A model generated the notes under the pieces. The model searched no databases. It had not been told where the DNA came from and worked only from the letters and a program-made list of their open reading frames with translations. Of a DNA stretch of 64,000 nt, positions 63,948 to 64,000 are shown piece after piece. The stretch's first letter is position 1. The number at the start of each line of letters is the position of its first letter. Position numbers and translations under genes: made by a program. The DNA is from Atlantibacter sp032062175 (lineage in GTDB: Bacteria > Pseudomonadota > Gammaproteobacteria > Enterobacterales > Enterobacteriaceae): assembly GCF_032062175.1 (NCBI RefSeq), contig NZ_DAMBQK010000017.1:33208-97207 (forward strand), written 5' to 3'.

Positions 63948-64000
<53 letters not shown>

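Overview
The window looks like the chromosome of an enterobacterium (order Enterobacterales, family Enterobacteriaceae, near Enterobacter/Kosakonia; the genus cannot be fixed from sequence reading alone). Nearly every housekeeping protein is recognisable as an ortholog of an Escherichia coli K-12 protein. The gene order follows the E. coli 94.7-96 min segment, running from ytfQ at the left edge to the glyVXY tRNA cluster at the right edge. Gene names below rest on recalled family sequences and on this synteny, not on a database search.

Left part (1-21,000): the start of ytfQ (sugar-binding protein), then ppa, then a complete nine-gene chaperone-usher fimbrial operon (2117-9553, minus strand) sitting between ppa and ytfP where E. 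coli has chpSB. The fimbrial operon has the order of the Proteus MR/P cluster (A-B-usher-chaperone-E-F-G-G'-H). Its tip adhesin keeps a His-x-His plus distal His pattern like the zinc site of MrpH. Then come ytfP-tamB-tamA (translocation and assembly module), msrA, an accessory pair (an unknown protein plus a membrane M48 metalloprotease), ytfL/paeA and ytfK.

Middle part (21,000-46,000): ytfJ, cysQ, cpdB, ytfH/qorB divergent pair, an AraC-type regulator, ytfF, ytfE/ric behind a clear NsrR-type operator, cycA, fklB, ytfB, an extra DMT exporter, and the rpsF-priB-rpsR-rplI ribosomal operon with its S6:S18 leader. The ula ascorbate operon expected between yjfY and yjfP is absent and yjfY is short. 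After yjfP, bsmA and yjfN comes a chemoreceptor gene inserted before aidB. A tightly packed seven-gene operon follows (yjfI, yjfJ/PspA-like, a two-helix potassium-channel-like gene, yjfK, yjfL, yjfM, yjfC), which looks like a membrane-stress module.

Right part (46,000-64,000): rlmB, rnr, nsrR, purA, yjeT, hflC, hflK, hflX, hfq, miaA, mutL, amiB, tsaE and nnr all read leftwards. queG reads rightwards from a start codon that overlaps that of nnr. The window closes with a region holding three DnaA boxes, in the position of the E. coli datA locus, and at least four tandem identical tRNA-Gly(GCC) genes in 147-bp units.

The genes cooperate in recognisable circuits. NsrR made at 49.4-49.9 kb would repress the nitrosative-damage repair gene ytfE at 28 kb. 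HflKC regulate FtsH. Hfq, MiaA, RNase R, RlmB and the ribosomal protein operon serve RNA and translation. TamA/TamB and the usher/chaperone genes export surface structures. The most distinctive parts are the MR/P-like fimbrial island with a perfect inverted repeat upstream of its pilin gene, the M48 protease pair, and the PspA/channel/ATP-grasp operon.
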